From NCBI RefSeq assembly GCF_000378985.1, contig NZ_KB905371.1:124001-188000 (forward strand): a stretch of DNA of 64,000 bases, read 5' to 3'. Below are positions 47,556 to 57,646 of the stretch, in pieces. The translations under genes and the position numbers were made by a program. Positions within the stretch are counted from its first letter, which is position 1, and every line of letters begins with the position of its first letter. This DNA comes from Ensifer sp. BR816 (GTDB lineage: Bacteria > Pseudomonadota > Alphaproteobacteria > Rhizobiales > Rhizobiaceae). Under the pieces are notes generated by a model. That model was not told the DNA's origin. It did not search any database and saw nothing but the letters and a program-made list of their open reading frames with translations.

Positions 47556-48515
47556 ATGTTCACGTACACACTTCGCAGGGCGGGTGCGCTTATTCCCGTC
47601 TTGCTTGTTGTTTCAATCGTTGTTTTCTCTCTCGGTTGGTTAGCGCCAGGAGATCCGGCGCGGATCGTGCTTGGGCCGGAGGCGCTGGAAGCAGATATCC
47701 AAAAGCTTCGCGACAGCATGGGACTGAATGAGACCCTTTGGTATCGCTACCTTGACTGGATCTCAGATGCGCTCCGCGGCGACTTGGGAACATCCTATTT
47801 TCTGAACATGCCTGTGAGTACTGCCATTGGACAGCATTTTGGGCCGACAGTGCAACTTGCCGTCCTGACCATTATTTACGCCCTTGTGATCTCCGTCCCA
47901 TTGGGAACGCTGGCCGCCCGTTGGCGCGGTTCGGGCTTCGATCAGGGGATCGCAGGTTTTACGCTTATCGGTCTAACTTTTCCCAGCTTTGTGCTCAGCC
48001 TCATTCTGGTGATCGTTTTTTCTGTCTGGCTCCGGTGTTTGCCGGTGGCAGGTTACCGCGATCTGTTTAGCGATCCTTTCAATGGGCTCCGTTATCTAAT
48101 TCTTCCGGCACTCTCACTGGGAACGATCTATGCAGCGCTTATCACCCGCACAGTCCGTGCTTCGGTGCTGGATGTATTGAAATCAGAGTACGTGGATGCC
48201 GCCCGCTCTCGCGGAGTGAGCGAGAATCGATTGCTCTTCGCCCACGCGTTGCGCAATGCGGGCTTGCCAATCATCACTATGATCGGTTTGAGCTTCGCAT
48301 CGTTATTGAGTGGTGCAGTCGTAGCAGAGTCGATCTTCAATATACCTGGGATCGGCTCGCTGCTGGTCAATGCCATAGAGCGCCGGGACTACCCGGTGTT
48401 GCAAGGCGTTGTCCTGTTCTTGACCCTCATCTATCTCGGTCTCAACCTTTTGGTGGATCTGCTCTACGGCATCATCGACCCAAGGGTGCGACTCACAGGT
48501 ACAGTTGCGAAGTGA
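47556..48515 (+). CDS. DppB/OppB-type ABC permease
   Basis: Start ATG 47556 (MFTYTLRRAGALIPVLLVVS); a TTG 11 codons earlier is less likely. 319 residues with six membrane helices and the EAA loop EYVDAARSRGVSENRLLFAH for ATPase coupling. GDPARIVLG, RYLDWISDALRGDLGTSYFL are typical of the family. It forms a heterodimer with the next gene, 9 bases downstream. Confidence 0.93.
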   Translation: MFTYTLRRAGALIPVLLVVSIVVFSLGWLAPGDPARIVLGPEALEADIQKLRDSMGLNETLWYRYLDWISDALRGDLGTSYFLNMPVSTAIGQHFGPTVQLAVLTIIYALVISVPLGTLAARWRGSGFDQGIAGFTLIGLTFPSFVLSLILVIVFSVWLRCLPVAGYRDLFSDPFNGLRYLILPALSLGTIYAALITRTVRASVLDVLKSEYVDAARSRGVSENRLLFAHALRNAGLPIITMIGLSFASLLSGAVVAESIFNIPGIGSLLVNAIERRDYPVLQGVVLFLTLIYLGLNLLVDLLYGIIDPRVRLTGTVAK

Positions 48516-48524
48516 AACACAGCT

Positions 48525-49457
48525 ATGACCGTATTTACCAATACCATCGTTGGCGGGCGTGGCGGGGCTTTTTCGCGTGCGATGCAAAATCCTCACCTGA
48601 TTTTCGGCTTTGTTATAATCGGGTGCATCGCGTTAGCTGCGGTAGTGCTCCCTGGTTTGCTAGGCCTTGATTCATTAGCGGTCGATCCTCTGAACCGCCT
48701 AAAGCCGCCGTCGGTGGCGCATCCATTGGGAACGGACAATTTCGGACGCGATTTGGCGGCCCGCATCCTGGCCGGCGCTTCGACCTCGCTTAGCCTAGCG
48801 ACCGCAGTCACGCTGCTTGCCGCGTCGCTCGGCGTTGCGGTTGGTATCGTGGCAAGTTTTTCTCGTCTCCTTGATCATGTCATCATGCGGATATGCGACG
48901 GCTTGATGGCCATTCCAGCTTTGTTGCTCGCGCTCGCGCTCACGGCAACCTTCGGCCCGAATTTCAGCAATCTAGTGATCGCGCTCGTAATTGTTTTCGT
49001 GCCTGGCATCGCCCGTTTGGTGCGCGCCCGGGCGCTGGCGCTTCGTTCCGAGACGTTCGTCGAGGCCGCCATCGCAGTGGGAGCAAGCAATCTCCACATC
49101 ATGGTGCGGCACATCTTTCCCAACGTGCTGTCGGTGTTGGCGGTTCAGGTAACTTTCATTTTCGCAGAGACGATCGTAATCGAGGCTGCGCTGAGCTTTC
49201 TGGGCGCTGGGGTTCCTCCGCCCGCGCCTAGCTGGGGCAATATTCTCTACGACGGCAAAGCCGCAATCACCAAGGCACCCTATATGGTTCTTTTCGCGAG
49301 CACGGCCATAGTGATTACCGTGACCGGACTGACGATGATTGGCGACGGACTGCGTGATTTGGTGGACCCAAGAATGGGCGCTCGCCTCCAACCAGGCATG
49401 GCCAGAAGACTCTTTGGCCTTATCCGGCCACGCACCAGCGAAGGAGAGCAACAGTGA
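48525..49457 (+). CDS. DppC/OppC-type ABC permease
   Basis: 310 residues. HPLGTDNFGRDLAARILAGA is the DppC hallmark. EAAIAVGASNLHIMVRHIFP is the EAA coupling loop, and ALSFLGAGVPPPAPSWGNIL completes the family pattern. The TGA overlaps the GTG start of the ATPase gene, so the proteins are made together. Confidence 0.94.
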   Translation: MTVFTNTIVGGRGGAFSRAMQNPHLIFGFVIIGCIALAAVVLPGLLGLDSLAVDPLNRLKPPSVAHPLGTDNFGRDLAARILAGASTSLSLATAVTLLAASLGVAVGIVASFSRLLDHVIMRICDGLMAIPALLLALALTATFGPNFSNLVIALVIVFVPGIARLVRARALALRSETFVEAAIAVGASNLHIMVRHIFPNVLSVLAVQVTFIFAETIVIEAALSFLGAGVPPPAPSWGNILYDGKAAITKAPYMVLFASTAIVITVTGLTMIGDGLRDLVDPRMGARLQPGMARRLFGLIRPRTSEGEQQ

Positions 49458-51091
49458 CTATGCCCCTTAGAATCGAGAACTTGAAGATCTCTTTCGGCCG
49501 AGGCGCGGTAGAGGCTGTGCGCGATGTTTCGCTGGAACTGCGACCGGGTGAAATCCTTGCCGTGGTGGGCGAGAGTGGTTCTGGCAAATCACTGACCGCG
49601 CGTTCGGTTCTGAAAATGTTCCCCGAAGGCGCGATTGTTGACGGACGGATCAGCCTCACCGGGCAGGACGTGCTTGCAGCGTCTCCGGCCGAGCTTGAGC
49701 GACTTCGCGGTGAAGCCGCGGCCATGGTGTTTCAGGAGCCCTCGACGGCCCTCAATCCGGTATTCACCATTGGCTGGCAGATTGGCGAAGGGCTGAAGGC
49801 GCACGGAATGCGTGATCGGCGGGAACGCCGCACCCGGGTGATCGAGCTCCTGCGCGATGTGGGAATTCCCGATCCCGAGACAAGGGTGGATTACTATCCG
49901 CATCAGTTGTCTGGTGGTCAGAAACAGCGTGTTGTCATAGCAATGGCGCTAGCGCTTCGACCGGCGGTCATCATCGCCGATGAGCCGACGACCGCTCTCG
50001 ATGTGACCGTCCAGGCGGGGATTCTTGACCTACTGCGGCGTTGTCGGGACGAGTTGGGAAGTTCGATCCTGATCATCACCCACAACCTGGGCGTCGTAGC
50101 AGACCTAGCGGACCGGGTCGTGGTAATGTACCAGGGTCAGATCGTCGAAGAAGCCTCGAGCACTGTGCTCTTTTCGTCGCCAAAAGCAGACTATACTCGA
50201 AGACTGTTGGCCGCGGTGCCTCGTTTGGGGGAGGGCACGGCGAAAGAGGATAACACTAGCCGGAAACAGCTGGTCCTTGAGGCTGATCGGTTGGAGATTA
50301 CCTTTCCGGGCCGCTTCGGTAAAACGCCGGTGCCCGCGGTTAGGGGAGTGAGTTTCGACATTGCAGCCGGCGAAGTCTTGGGCCTTGTCGGTGAAAGCGG
50401 ATCGGGCAAGAGCACGATCGGTCGTGCCGTCGTTGGGATCTCGCCAGTGACTGGCGGCGCGATGAAGCTTTTTGGAACTGATCTGCGCCATGTCAAAGGC
50501 GATAGACTGCGCCAACTGCGCCGACGCGTGGGATTTGTCTTTCAGGATCCGGCTTCTTCCTTCAATCGCTTTATGACGGTCTTCGACTGTATCGCCGAGC
50601 CGCTACGAGTGCATCGCGCTCTGCCTTCGGCGCCAGCACTCAGATCGCGGGTGCTGGAGTTACTTGAGCAGGTGCAATTGCCACGTGATATGGCTGGGCG
50701 TTATCCGGGAGAGCTATCAGGCGGCCAGCGGCAGCGCGTCGGTCTCGCTCGGGCGTTGGCGCTTAATCCTGAGTTTATTGTAGCGGACGAACCAACATCG
50801 GCGCTGGATGTCTCGATTCAAGCCAAGGTGCTGGAGCTGTTCACGACCTTGCAGAAGGACCTGGGCTTTGCGGCCCTGTTCATTAGCCATGACCTGGCTG
50901 TGGTTGAAGAAATCTCACACCGCGTCGGAGTTCTGCGCCATGGCGAGCTTCTGGAGCTCGGATCAGCGCGTGAGGTCATGTCGACCCCGCGTCATGATTA
51001 TACGCGGCTTCTGATAGATTCGGTTCCTGTGCCTGATCCAGCAGTTCAGGCCAGAAAGCGAGCCGACGTTCACTCGATGTTGTCGCTATGA
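49454..51091 (+). CDS. fused double ATPase (DppD-DppF) of the peptide ABC importer
   Basis: 545 residues joining two complete nucleotide-binding domains. NBD1 has GESGSGKS (about residue 39), LSGGQKQRVVIAMAL and ADEPTTALDVTVQ. NBD2 has GESGSGKST (about residue 313), ELSGGQRQRVGLARALAL and ADEPTSALDVSIQ. The GTG at 49454 overlaps the permease stop; ATG 49460 is the alternative. A fused DppDF in one chain is common in GsiA/YejF-like importers. All catalytic motifs look intact. It energises import together with the two permeases. Confidence 0.94.
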   Translation: MTMPLRIENLKISFGRGAVEAVRDVSLELRPGEILAVVGESGSGKSLTARSVLKMFPEGAIVDGRISLTGQDVLAASPAELERLRGEAAAMVFQEPSTALNPVFTIGWQIGEGLKAHGMRDRRERRTRVIELLRDVGIPDPETRVDYYPHQLSGGQKQRVVIAMALALRPAVIIADEPTTALDVTVQAGILDLLRRCRDELGSSILIITHNLGVVADLADRVVVMYQGQIVEEASSTVLFSSPKADYTRRLLAAVPRLGEGTAKEDNTSRKQLVLEADRLEITFPGRFGKTPVPAVRGVSFDIAAGEVLGLVGESGSGKSTIGRAVVGISPVTGGAMKLFGTDLRHVKGDRLRQLRRRVGFVFQDPASSFNRFMTVFDCIAEPLRVHRALPSAPALRSRVLELLEQVQLPRDMAGRYPGELSGGQRQRVGLARALALNPEFIVADEPTSALDVSIQAKVLELFTTLQKDLGFAALFISHDLAVVEEISHRVGVLRHGELLELGSAREVMSTPRHDYTRLLIDSVPVPDPAVQARKRADVHSMLSL

Positions 51092-51840
51092 AGTTCGTCT
51101 TCCACGCCAATTGGAATTCACACCGTTCATCGCTGCCTCGCGAGAGAATGCTGACGGTGATCTATGACGGCCTGCGCTTCACGGCCATGTCCTCGGAAAT
51201 CAAAACGACGATCGCCCGCGGTGCGCTCTTTGGGCTGGCAAGCACCTCCGTGCTGGCGCTGTTGTCACTGATTGCGCGCGATCACCTGGACACCAATGCC
51301 CTCGGATTTGGCATTCTGATGGGCGGCTTCGGAGCAGGGGCCTTCATCGGCGGACTTTCGAATCCATGGTTCAGGCGCATGATCACACAGGAGCGCCTGA
51401 TTGTGCTTGCCTGCTTCGGACTCGCTGCATGTCCGTTCGTGCTTGCCTCGAGTTCGTCCCTTGCCATTGCGGCGGTCTCGCTCGCCGTTGGCGGCGTAGG
51501 CTGGGTGACTGCATGGTCAGGATTTGATGTATACGTTCAGTTCGCAAGCCCACGCTGGATCATGGGGCGGACGATCTCCATCGATAACGAGTTGACCAAC
51601 GGCGGCATTGCGGCTGGCAGCTGGATTTGCGGAACGGTCGCCCAAGATCACTCGCTGATGCTGGCGCTCACCTTGCTCGACCGTCGCCATCCCGACTGTA
51701 GCAGCACTGGGTTCAAGCTGCCGACCAGCAATCGCTCGGTATCCGAGCTCGAGCCCTCCGGCAACTACTGTGCGCCAGCCATCGCCCTTGATCTGAAACC
51801 GAGAAGTGGGCCGATCCTTGTTACCACAGCGTCGTTATAA
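51088..51840 (+). pseudogene. truncated MFS_3 (EntS-like) exporter
   Basis: Starts on an ATGA overlap with the ATPase gene, yet the protein begins in the central loop of an MFS_3 transporter: PRERMLTVIYDGLRFTAMSS, RGALFGLASTSVLALLSLIA, LGFGILMGGFGAGAFIGGLS. Helices 1-6 are missing. After helix 10 (HSLMLALTLL) about 20 residues are lost before GFKLPTSNRSVSELEPSGNY then ALDLKPRSGPILVTT, the conserved cytosolic tail, and the end is truncated too. Probably not functional. Confidence 0.75.
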
Positions 51841-52057
51841 CAAGACGCTGCGAGTCATCTCATCAGCGCAAGTTCGGAAACATACCGGACGAACGTGCTC
51901 AGAAGGATGTTGAAACCATGCGCACACAGCTACTCAGTCTTGACGCCGTTCGACGAAATCAGAACGAAGCGCCGCCATCGGGCATGGCGAAGCTCTACAC
52001 TGGCCGCGGAATAGGCATCCCCATGTACATTGAGTCCTTGCGACCGGAGCAACGTCG

Positions 52058-52642
52058 ATGACCGCCACCATGTCCCGGCTTTATGACGTGTCGCTTTGTG
52101 GCTCTTTGAGGGCCCGCAACTCGCACCTAGAGCGCGAACAAGCGATCGCCGTCGACGACTTGTTGGAATACAACACCTTTGTTCCCGTCGGTCATGAGGG
52201 CGGCCCCTATCGTCTCAGTCTTGCATTGGCAGATGCATGCCTGGCGCTGCATGTCACAAAGGACCAAGGCGCGCATGTGGTGAGGCACTACGTGTCGCTC
52301 ACTTCCTTCCATCGGCTGTTCAAGGACTACTTCCTGATCTGCAAAAGCCATAATTTTGCCTTGATACGCCCGGACCCGCAAAGGCTCGAAGCAATCGACA
52401 TGCGCCGTCGAGCAGTTCATGACGACGCCTCGGAACTGCTTCGAGAGCGGCTCGCACCGAAGGTGACTGTTGACAAAAATACCGCTCGGCGGCCGTTCAC
52501 ATTGATCTATGCGCTCTTTGCAGAACGCCACTCGGAATCGATTCCAGAAGCGCCACGACCCAGTCTGAGGAAGCTCTGCGCCGGTGCCGGAATGGGCACC
52601 GCCATCTGCATTGAAGCGTGGCGAGCGGAGCAACGTCGATGA
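52058..52642 (+). CDS. UPF0262-family protein, tandem copy 1
   Basis: 194 residues. [80 protein letters not shown] and [13 protein letters not shown] follow the UPF0262 pattern throughout. A C-terminal extension of some 35 residues is not part of the family. Its TGA overlaps the ATG of copy 2, and the 16 bases before each start (GGAGCAACGTCGATGA) are nearly the same, showing a tandem duplication that included the start site. Function unknown. Confidence 0.85.
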   Translation: MTATMSRLYDVSLCGSLRARNSHLEREQAIAVDDLLEYNTFVPVGHEGGPYRLSLALADACLALHVTKDQGAHVVRHYVSLTSFHRLFKDYFLICKSHNFALIRPDPQRLEAIDMRRRAVHDDASELLRERLAPKVTVDKNTARRPFTLIYALFAERHSESIPEAPRPSLRKLCAGAGMGTAICIEAWRAEQRR

Positions 52643-53181
52643 CCGCCGCCGGGTACCGCCTGTGCCATGTGACGCTTGACGGCTTCAGCAGCCGCAACGC
52701 GTACATCGAGCGGGAACGCGCCATAGCCGTCCATAACCTGCTGGAGAAAAACACGTTCATTCCCGTCGGCCGTGACGGCGGGCCCTATCGTCTCAGGCTT
52801 GCACTGGCGGAGGGACGCCTGGCGCTGCATATTGCCACAGAAAAGGGAGCGCATATCATGAGCCATTATCTTTCGCTCGCTCCCCTCCGCCGGCTGCTCA
52901 AGGACTACATCCTGACCTGCGAGAGCTTCTACGACGCGATGGCGGTTGCGAGCGTCGCCAAGTTCGAAGCCATCGACATGGGTCGCCGCGCCATTCACAA
53001 CGACGCCGCCGAGTTGCTGAGGGAGCGGCTCGCACCGAAGGTGACCGTCGACAGCGATACAGCTCGACGACTGTTCACGCTGATCTACGTGCTGCTTATG
53101 CGAAGACCGCCGATCGCACTCTCCAAAGATGAAAACGAAAGCGTAGCACCGCGCCATCAACTCGGACCAGTCGCGGTTTGA
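52639..53181 (+). CDS. UPF0262-family protein, tandem copy 2
   Basis: 180 residues from ATG 52639: [96 protein letters not shown]. It is closer to the family norm than copy 1. It is followed within 20 bases by the AraC-type gene, so all three may be co-transcribed. Role unknown; conserved in alphaproteobacteria. Confidence 0.87.
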   Translation: MTAAGYRLCHVTLDGFSSRNAYIERERAIAVHNLLEKNTFIPVGRDGGPYRLRLALAEGRLALHIATEKGAHIMSHYLSLAPLRRLLKDYILTCESFYDAMAVASVAKFEAIDMGRRAIHNDAAELLRERLAPKVTVDSDTARRLFTLIYVLLMRRPPIALSKDENESVAPRHQLGPVAV

Positions 53182-53200
53182 TCCCCAGGGAGCATAGCGG

Positions 53201-54200
53201 ATGAGCGTGCTCAGAAGTATTAGCTTCCAAGCCAGTTCGCGTGATGCGATCCTGCGCAATCTTGATGCCGTCGAACCGAATTGGCGGTGGACGATTACCG
53301 CCCATCCGGATGAGGATTGTTCGCTCAGGTTCAGTCGGCAATATCTACACACAAGCTCGATAGTAACCGGCGAACATTCCGTCGCTATCGGCGCCCTTGC
53401 CAGACGCAATACGGCGCACGTCAGCATCTACTTTGTGCTGGCCGGCAGACCGGAAATCGGCGATCGCACAGCACGCAAGCTTCTGTCCATCCCCGCTAAT
53501 CACACTGCAAGCGCCTGCGAAACTTCAGGAAAACGACTGGCTATCGAAGCTCGCAGTTCGTGGTTGGCGTTCCACATTCCCGAGCCTACGCTGCGGCGAC
53601 ACTTTGAGGACCTGACCGGTAAGACGTATGTCCAGAAGTTCGTGCTGCCGCCGACCAAATTTTGCGAAGGCGATGGGCGGGGCGTATATCAAACCCTCCG
53701 AGAGGCAGAAGAAGATCTGACCTCCGCGTCTCCCGAAGAAAGACCGATGCTGGCAAAAGCTTACCAACAATTGGTGCTGGCGAAGCTGTTTGCGAAGACG
53801 CCGCACAACCTTGCCGAGGCATTCGGGCGCGGAACTCTGTCGGATGCGCCACGGCAACTCCTCAAGGCCGAGGCGTTCATGCGGGAGAACTTGTCCAAAC
53901 CGATAAGATAGCTGATCTCGCCGGCGCTGCAGGCTGCAGCCCGCGGGCGTTGCAGAGGATGTTCCGCACCTATCGCGGCGACTCGCCCATGGGCGTCCTC
54001 TGTAGCTATAGGCTGGCTACTGCGCACGGTGCGATCAAGGCCGGCCGAACGGCGGGTAGTACCGACTTGGCGATGAGCCTTCAGTTTTCCAATCCCAGCC
54101 GTTTCTCGGTTCTCTACAAAAGCGCCTACGGCTGCAGTCCCTCGTCCGCCCTGCGTTCGCACGCGATGAGGGTACGATGGAGGATGCTGAAAACGACGAT
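53201..54200 (+). pseudogene. AraC-family transcriptional regulator split by a frameshift
   Basis: The first frame (53201-53911, 236 residues) holds the ligand or dimer domain (ARRNTAHVSIYFVLAGRPEI...[17 protein letters not shown]) and stops where the DNA-binding domain begins. The next frame resumes at once with [36 protein letters not shown] and [20 protein letters not shown] then YGCSPSS, the two HTH motifs of the AraC domain, to about 54170. One shift near 53905-53912 is the only defect. A sequencing error is possible. Confidence 0.85.
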
Positions 54201-54296
54201 TCCCGACGGCAACGTCATACGACCGCGTTCTGGCGACCTTTACGAGCGGCTGCGATCCCGCTATTGCCCACCCCACCCCCCTACTGCATTCGAAAA

Positions 54297-54340
54297 TGTG
54301 GCGGCCAGGTTGAAATGTCCGCCATTGCGCAAAGTAGATG
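54297..54340. repeat. solo ISNCY end sequence
   Basis: TGTGGCGGCCAGGTTGAAAT and the next bases GTCC match the left end of the ISNCY element at 61697, followed by GCGCAAAGT. No transposase is attached, so this is a scar or an end left by deletion. Confidence 0.6.
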
Positions 54341-54505
54341 GGGTGGTTGCCGCCCTCTCCAGACGGCATCGCAATGTGCCATGATTGGTGGTGTGTTTGG
54401 TCCACCGAGACGAGAGGTGTCATACCAACGAGCATTGACGCCGACTCGTGATGGGATTCCCAAATCAGTGGATTTCTGACTCATTATGCCAAACGGAGGT
54501 TTGGC

Positions 54506-55566
54506 ATGGCGAAGGCGATATCGTTGCGGGCAGATTATGACGGAACGGCACTCAGGAGGCTGGCGAAGAAGGCAAAGGATGCCGCCCAGGTCCGGCGGCT
54601 GTTGGCGCTGGCTTCGATTTATGATGGCGGCTCCCGGCAGTATGCATCCGCGATCGGCGGGGTGACGGTGCAGATCGTCCGCGATTGGGTCTTGCGCTTC
54701 AACGAACGCGGCCCCGACGGATTGATCAACGGAAAAGCACCGGGCGGCCGGGCGAAGCTAAACGACGCGCAACGCCAGGCGCTGGCGAAGATCGTCGAAA
54801 GCGGTCCGATCCCTGCCGTGCACGGGGTGGTCCGCTGGCGACGCAAGGACCTCGTGCAGTGGCTCTTCCAGGAGTTTCGGGTCTCTATCGATGAAACGAC
54901 GGTCGGGCGGGAATTGAAGGCGTTGGGCTTTGCCAAACTTTCGGCCCGTCCACGCCACTATGCGCAGAACGAACTGGAAGGCGAGCTTTTTAAAAAGACT
55001 TCCCAGCCGCGCTGGCAGAGATCAGGACGAAATGCCCGCCCGGCACGGATCTCGAAATCTGGTGGGCCGACGAAGCCAGAATAGGGCAAAAGAACAAGAT
55101 CACGCGCCGCTGGGCACGTCGGGGAACCCGACCGTCGGCACCGCACGACCAACGCACCATGTGGGCCTATATCTTCGGCGCGATCTGTCCGAAGAAGGGC
55201 AAGGGGGCCGGCCTCGTCCTTCCTTACTGCGATACCGAGGCGATGCAGGAACACCTTGCCGAAATCAGTAACGCCGTCGATCCCGGAGCACATGCGGTGC
55301 TCATTCTCGACCAGGCAGGCTGGCACGTCACGCCGAAGCTGAAGGTGCCGGACAACATCACCTTGATGTTTCTGCCGCCGCGATCGCCGGAATTGAACCC
55401 GGTCGAGAACCTCTGGCAGTTCATGAGGGACAACTGGTTGTCGAACCGCGTCTTCAAGGACTACGACGATATCGTCGATCACTGCTGCCGCGCCTGGAAC
55501 AAGCTCATCGATCAGCCGTGGAAGATAATGTCCATCGGAATGCGCGAATGGGCCCACAGGTCATGA
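54506..55566 (+). mobile_element. IS630-family element, transposase in two frames
   Basis: Frame A (54506-55084) carries the HTH half: LRRLAKKAKDAAQVRRLLAL, GVTVQIVRDWVLRFNERGPD. Frame B (from about 55070 to 55566) carries the DDE half: DEARIGQKNKITRRWARRGT, VLILDQAGWHVTPKLKVPDN, LPPRSPELNPVENLWQFMRD. The D, D and E residues are present. The two halves meet by a frame change near 55080, which in IS630 elements can be programmed; a disabling frameshift is the alternative. The ends were not defined. Confidence 0.85.
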
Positions 55567-55785
55567 TCAGCGCACGTTGGTATCACAGCTATTTAAAGAT
55601 GAGACAAAGTAATCAACTTAGAAACGCGACATCATTCTATTCCTTAGTACTGCGTTTGCAAGTTGATATATTTACAAAGTACGCAGACGCAAGCCGCCGT
55701 CCGGGTGGAGCTGGTCAGGGTTGCGCAACCCGGTCGGCGGCGGATGGCTCCAGCTGCAAGATAAACTTCAGCTTTGACACCCCGA

Positions 55786-56415
55786 TCACTCCGCCGCTTT
55801 CAGCTGCGCAAGGGCTTGCTGGCGCCGGGCGATGACCACGGGATCCTTGGTAAAATCCGTCTTCCGGCCAGGCTTCGTGCCGCGCTTCTGGTAGCCATTG
55901 CTCTGACTGCCGTCGCGAATGCCGAACATATGGTCCGTCTGGCCGGTGCGGCGCGGCCCGCCCTTGCTGCGCTGCTGTTCTCGTCCGGCCTGCATCTCGG
56001 CTACCAGCGCCAGCATGTCATCAAGGCGCTTGTTCTCAACCACCTCGGACCGGTGCACCGAGCGCAGCGTGTCGAAGGTCCTGTAGGGCAGGGAGGTCGC
56101 CTCATGGGTGATCTCGAGACGGCCATCGGGATAGTCGCAGACGATGACCTTCTGGCCGGCAAGCGTCCTGGCGAGATCGGTCGGATCGAGGATGAACATC
56201 ACCTTGTCATAGCGCAGCGTCAGTGCCTGCGACAGCTTGCGGATCTCCTTGCGGCACATGGCGCCATCGAGGTTCTCATGCGCGGCAAACGGCCGATGCA
56301 TGTCCTTCGGATTGCGCGGTGCCTTGCCGAAGCGACGATTGAAGTCGGCGATGAATTCTGGCGCATAGGGGAGGCGGTCCTGCAGCGTCTGGTTGGCGCG
56401 CTCGACGCGCCCCTT
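55786..56415 (-). pseudogene. ISNCY transposase 1, C-terminal part
   Basis: Reads GRVERANQTLQDRLPYAPEF then IADFNRRFGKAPRN, RPFAAHENLDGA, LPYRTFDTLRSVHRSEVVEN and the basic tail KPGRKTDFTKDPVVIARRQQ. It resumes exactly where the part at 59729 leaves off. The internal deletion after LQDRL is in frame. Confidence 0.8.
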
Positions 56416-56510
56416 CTTTCAAGTCCCGGACTGCAGTTCGTACTGACACTCAAGCGCGCATAGAGTTCGAGGTCACGCACCCGTTCCATCCGTGGCGCGG
56501 CCAGCGCTTC

Positions 56511-56723
56511 GTGCTGTCGACACGCAAACAGAACTGGGGCGAAGACCGCGTCATGTTCTACGACGCTCAGGGACGGTTGCGTTCGCTGCCGGCCTCGTGG
56601 ACCGATGTCAATGAGGCTGACCTGTTCAGTCAGGTTGCTGCGGGTCGGTCCTTCTCCCGCCCAGACGATCTGTCGGCGCTGGCGTCATTGATTGATCGCA
56701 TTAAGAGCCGTCATGAAGAGTGA
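56511..56723 (+). CDS. DUF5372-like small protein
   Basis: From a GTG at 56511 it reads VLSTRKQNWGEDRVMFYDAQ, GRLRSLPASWTDV, AAGRSFSRPDDLSALASLI, the pattern of DUF5372 proteins. Family similarity begins earlier (FEVTHPFHPWRGQRF, from about 56455) without an in-frame start codon, so the left junction of the element may have removed the original start. First gene of the recombinase element; role unknown. Confidence 0.65.
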   Translation: MLSTRKQNWGEDRVMFYDAQGRLRSLPASWTDVNEADLFSQVAAGRSFSRPDDLSALASLIDRIKSRHEE

Positions 56724-56904
56724 AGAGGCGTCAAGTAAATTACGCCGCGCATGTAAGGCTAATTATGCCGCGAGCGCGATGCGAACGACCATCAATCAGG
56801 GGAGTTGCGCCTGTAATTACTGGGCTATCAATGATAATAGAGATATGATTTAATTGACGTGTGATCTGGATGCGGCATAATTTAGATTACACAAGGAGGC
56901 TCCC

Positions 56905-57354
56905 GTGACCAAAGAAAGCAAGCCCGATCGCCTGCGCCAGATGGGCGCTCTGAACCCCAAGCCCGAGAGCGTCCGCGCCCCCTGGTTCCGGGAAGCAGGT
57001 TTCTTTGATCCGCTCGATCTCGTGCAAGTGAAGTATGAGATGCTTCGGCACGCCCGCGAAGACGGCACCAACAAAGCGGACGCGGCCGCGCTTTTCGGGC
57101 TGTCTCGGCAGACCTACTATCAAGCGGAGGCCGCGTTCGAGCGCGATGGCATGTCCGGCCTCTTGCCGCGCACCCGCGGGCCGAAGTCAGCCCACAAACT
57201 TACTGGCGAGGTCATGCGTCTCGTCGAGGAGCATCTCGATGCGAACGGCCAACTGCAGGCCCGTTCTCTGGCGGACCTGGTGCATGCGAGACTGGGCATC
57301 AGCGTCCATCCTCGCAGCATCGAACGCGCGGTGGCGCGTAAAAAAAAACGATGA
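56905..57354 (+). CDS. helix-turn-helix protein of the recombinase element
   Basis: GTG start behind AAGGAGG. The 149-residue protein has LVQVKYEMLRHAREDGTNKA then DAAALFGLSRQTYYQAEAAF, a transposase-type HTH, and a basic end SIERAVARKKKR. The end runs over an A9 tract (about 57340-57349), so ribosomal or polymerase slippage could produce a longer product. It probably binds the element ends or the recombinase. Found as the gene before the small protein in related elements. Confidence 0.75.
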   Translation: MTKESKPDRLRQMGALNPKPESVRAPWFREAGFFDPLDLVQVKYEMLRHAREDGTNKADAAALFGLSRQTYYQAEAAFERDGMSGLLPRTRGPKSAHKLTGEVMRLVEEHLDANGQLQARSLADLVHARLGISVHPRSIERAVARKKKR

Positions 57355-57376
57355 CGAGCCGACGCACGCAATCGCC

Positions 57377-57646
57377 ATGTCGGAGAACGGCAAGGATGTT
57401 TACGAAGCGCTCCGCGCCGATGTTATTTGCGGCACGGCTTGCGCGAGGCGCATGGGCGCCATCGTCTTTCACGGACTGTGGCGCGGCCTGGCGGTGCTGA
57501 TCGCACCACATCAATCCGCGATAGCGCGACAGCAGTCGACGCCTCGGCTCAAGGTAACTTCACTGGTCGCGCACGATCGCCAGCTCGTGCACATGCTCGC
57601 CAATATGGTGCTGGCAGCAGAGACAGGAGGAAGCCATGTCTACTGA
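57377..57646 (+). CDS. 89-residue accessory protein of the recombinase element
   Basis: ATG 57377 opens MSENGKDVYEALRADVICGT, then FHGLWRGLAVLIA and LVHMLANMVLAAETGG. It matches in layout the short unnamed protein that precedes this type of recombinase (Y-E-x-L-R near the start, hydrophobic centre, M-V-L-A at the end). Its stop lies 11 bases inside the recombinase gene, indicating coupled translation. Confidence 0.6.
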   Translation: MSENGKDVYEALRADVICGTACARRMGAIVFHGLWRGLAVLIAPHQSAIARQQSTPRLKVTSLVAHDRQLVHMLANMVLAAETGGSHVY

